Below the pieces are notes generated by a model. The model worked only from the letters and a program-made list of their open reading frames with translations, made no database searches and was not told the DNA's origin. Made by a program: the position numbers and the translations under genes. 6,036 bases of DNA, from contig NVXB01000047.1 of assembly GCA_002746425.1 (NCBI GenBank), positions 16,098-22,133 on the forward strand, in the 5' to 3' direction. Source of the stretch: Hyphomicrobiales bacterium (GTDB lineage: Bacteria; Pseudomonadota; Alphaproteobacteria; Rhizobiales; GCA-2746425). Positions 5,346-6,036 of this stretch are shown here, piece by piece. Each line of letters starts with the position of its first letter. The stretch's first letter is position 1.

Positions 5346-6036
5346 TCACGCTTCCAACTTGCGATAGGCATATCGGTAGCGCTCGGTAAATCCAAGGGCA
5401 GAATACAGCTTTACCGCCGGCGCATTATCCGCCTCGACCTGAAGCCACACGGTTTTGGCACCTTGTTCCCGCCCCCAGGCAAAAATGTGCTGGCATAGCA
5501 GCCGCCCAATCCCCGCGCGTCTGTGGTCCAGCGATACCCGAACACCAAACAGACCGACCAAATCGCCCTGAACAACACCAACGCCAATGCCCACGCATTG
5601 CTCGCCCTGCATCATTTTCACAAAGGCCGCTGGCTGCGCAATTCTTTGCATGGTGGAAATGGTGTTGGTTGCGTCCTGCAATTCTTTGCCATGCGCCTGA
5701 CAATAACCAGCAACCCAATCTGCATCTGGCGTGTTGGCGATGGTGCAAAAACCCAATTGCTGGTCCGGTTGTTGAAACCCACTCGCCGACGCCGTCATCA
5801 CCAGTGATTCATCAAACGGCGCACCAAACCCGGTTTTAATCGCCGCCTCAATCAGGTTTTGCGGGGTTAGCGGCGTCATGCGCAAAATGGGCGTTAAATC
5901 ATGTGCGCCAAATTGATCAAGGCAATCTGCAAGCCGCGCTTGCGCCAAATCACCATCATTTGCGTTGAGGCAATTGATGGAATTGATGCGCTTTGTGGCA
6001 ACACCCGGCGACAGGTGCACCCGCCACGAACCATTA
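5346..6036 (-). CDS. GNAT-family N-acetyltransferase (5' end outside window)
   Basis: Acetyl-CoA-dependent acetyltransferase; the frame stays open to the right edge, so the start is missing. The GTG at 6020 is not the start: reading on gives NGSWR before VHLSPGVATKRINSIN, which fits the family's usual W-x-x-R...TKRxNSVN N-terminal block. The C-terminal GNAT core has the beta-4 strand GLFGVRVSLDHR, the acetyl-CoA pyrophosphate loop RRAGIGRLL (Q/RxxGxG/A type, about 5497-5523) and the closing NAPAVKLYSALGFTERYRYAYR. The N-terminal half (LTPILRMTPLTP and beyond) is typical of a two-part GNAT subgroup whose substrate I do not know. It sits immediately upstream of mutT (15-base gap), a pairing I recall from other alphaproteobacteria, often near argJ. 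Family is secure; substrate unknown. Confidence 0.9.
   Translation of the reverse strand, partial: NGSWRVHLSPGVATKRINSINCLNANDGDLAQARLADCLDQFGAHDLTPILRMTPLTPQNLIEAAIKTGFGAPFDESLVMTASASGFQQPDQQLGFCTIANTPDADWVAGYCQAHGKELQDATNTISTMQRIAQPAAFVKMMQGEQCVGIGVGVVQGDLVGLFGVRVSLDHRRAGIGRLLCQHIFAWGREQGAKTVWLQVEADNAPAVKLYSALGFTERYRYAYRKLEA

Noticed and set aside
5018..5498. Plus-strand open frames opposite mutT and the GNAT gene
   Set aside because: They lie antisense to two well-supported genes and have no recognisable domain; their length follows from the codon use of the real genes.
6018..6020. GTG at 6020 as the start of the GNAT gene
   Set aside because: The frame remains open to the window edge, and the residues upstream (NGSWR) continue the conserved N-terminal block, so the true start lies outside.

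Overview
The window looks like chromosomal DNA of an alphaproteobacterium; the order cannot be settled from this sequence alone. Pointers are a PhoB/OmpR-type regulator and a secretion-signal-less YkuD protein of alphaproteobacterial type, a homologue of the mitochondrial complex I assembly factor NDUFAF5, a GNAT-mutT pair, and dispersed palindromes with a CTTGA loop of the kind scattered through many alphaproteobacterial genomes. Base composition is moderately GC-rich and even. There is no phage, transposase, tRNA, rRNA or CRISPR array. It reads as ordinary core chromosome with one repeat-rich gap.

Left part (85-2795, all minus strand, so read right to left): a response regulator, then 26 bases later a small cyclic-nucleotide-binding-domain protein without a DNA-binding domain (a likely two-gene signalling operon), then a 174-base gap, then hmgA, the ring-cleaving homogentisate 1,2-dioxygenase of tyrosine/phenylalanine breakdown. 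The hmgA upstream region has a short GC hairpin and a TGTATACA palindrome. The same 12-mer recurs just inside the hmgA coding region.

Middle (2944-4382, plus strand): divergent from the response regulator are a YkuD-family L,D-transpeptidase-like protein and, with an ATGA stop/start overlap, an NDUFAF5/BioC-like methyltransferase-fold protein. The latter keeps the family's C-terminal signature, but its glycine-rich SAM-binding motif I appears lost.

Gap 4383-4877 (495 bases): no gene. It holds five CTTGA-loop hairpins, arranged as two mirror-image composite elements (4457-4575 and 4626-4734) and one partial copy (4806-4868). The hairpin arms differ between copies by paired, compensating changes. 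The gap lies between convergent transcription units.

Right part (4878-6036, minus strand): a GNAT acetyltransferase that runs off the right edge, followed 15 bases later by a MutT-type Nudix hydrolase, probably one operon.

I see no clear undescribed multi-gene system. The most worthwhile leads are the covarying composite palindromic elements and the degenerate motif I of the NDUFAF5-like protein, followed by the repeated TGTATACA sites around the start of hmgA.
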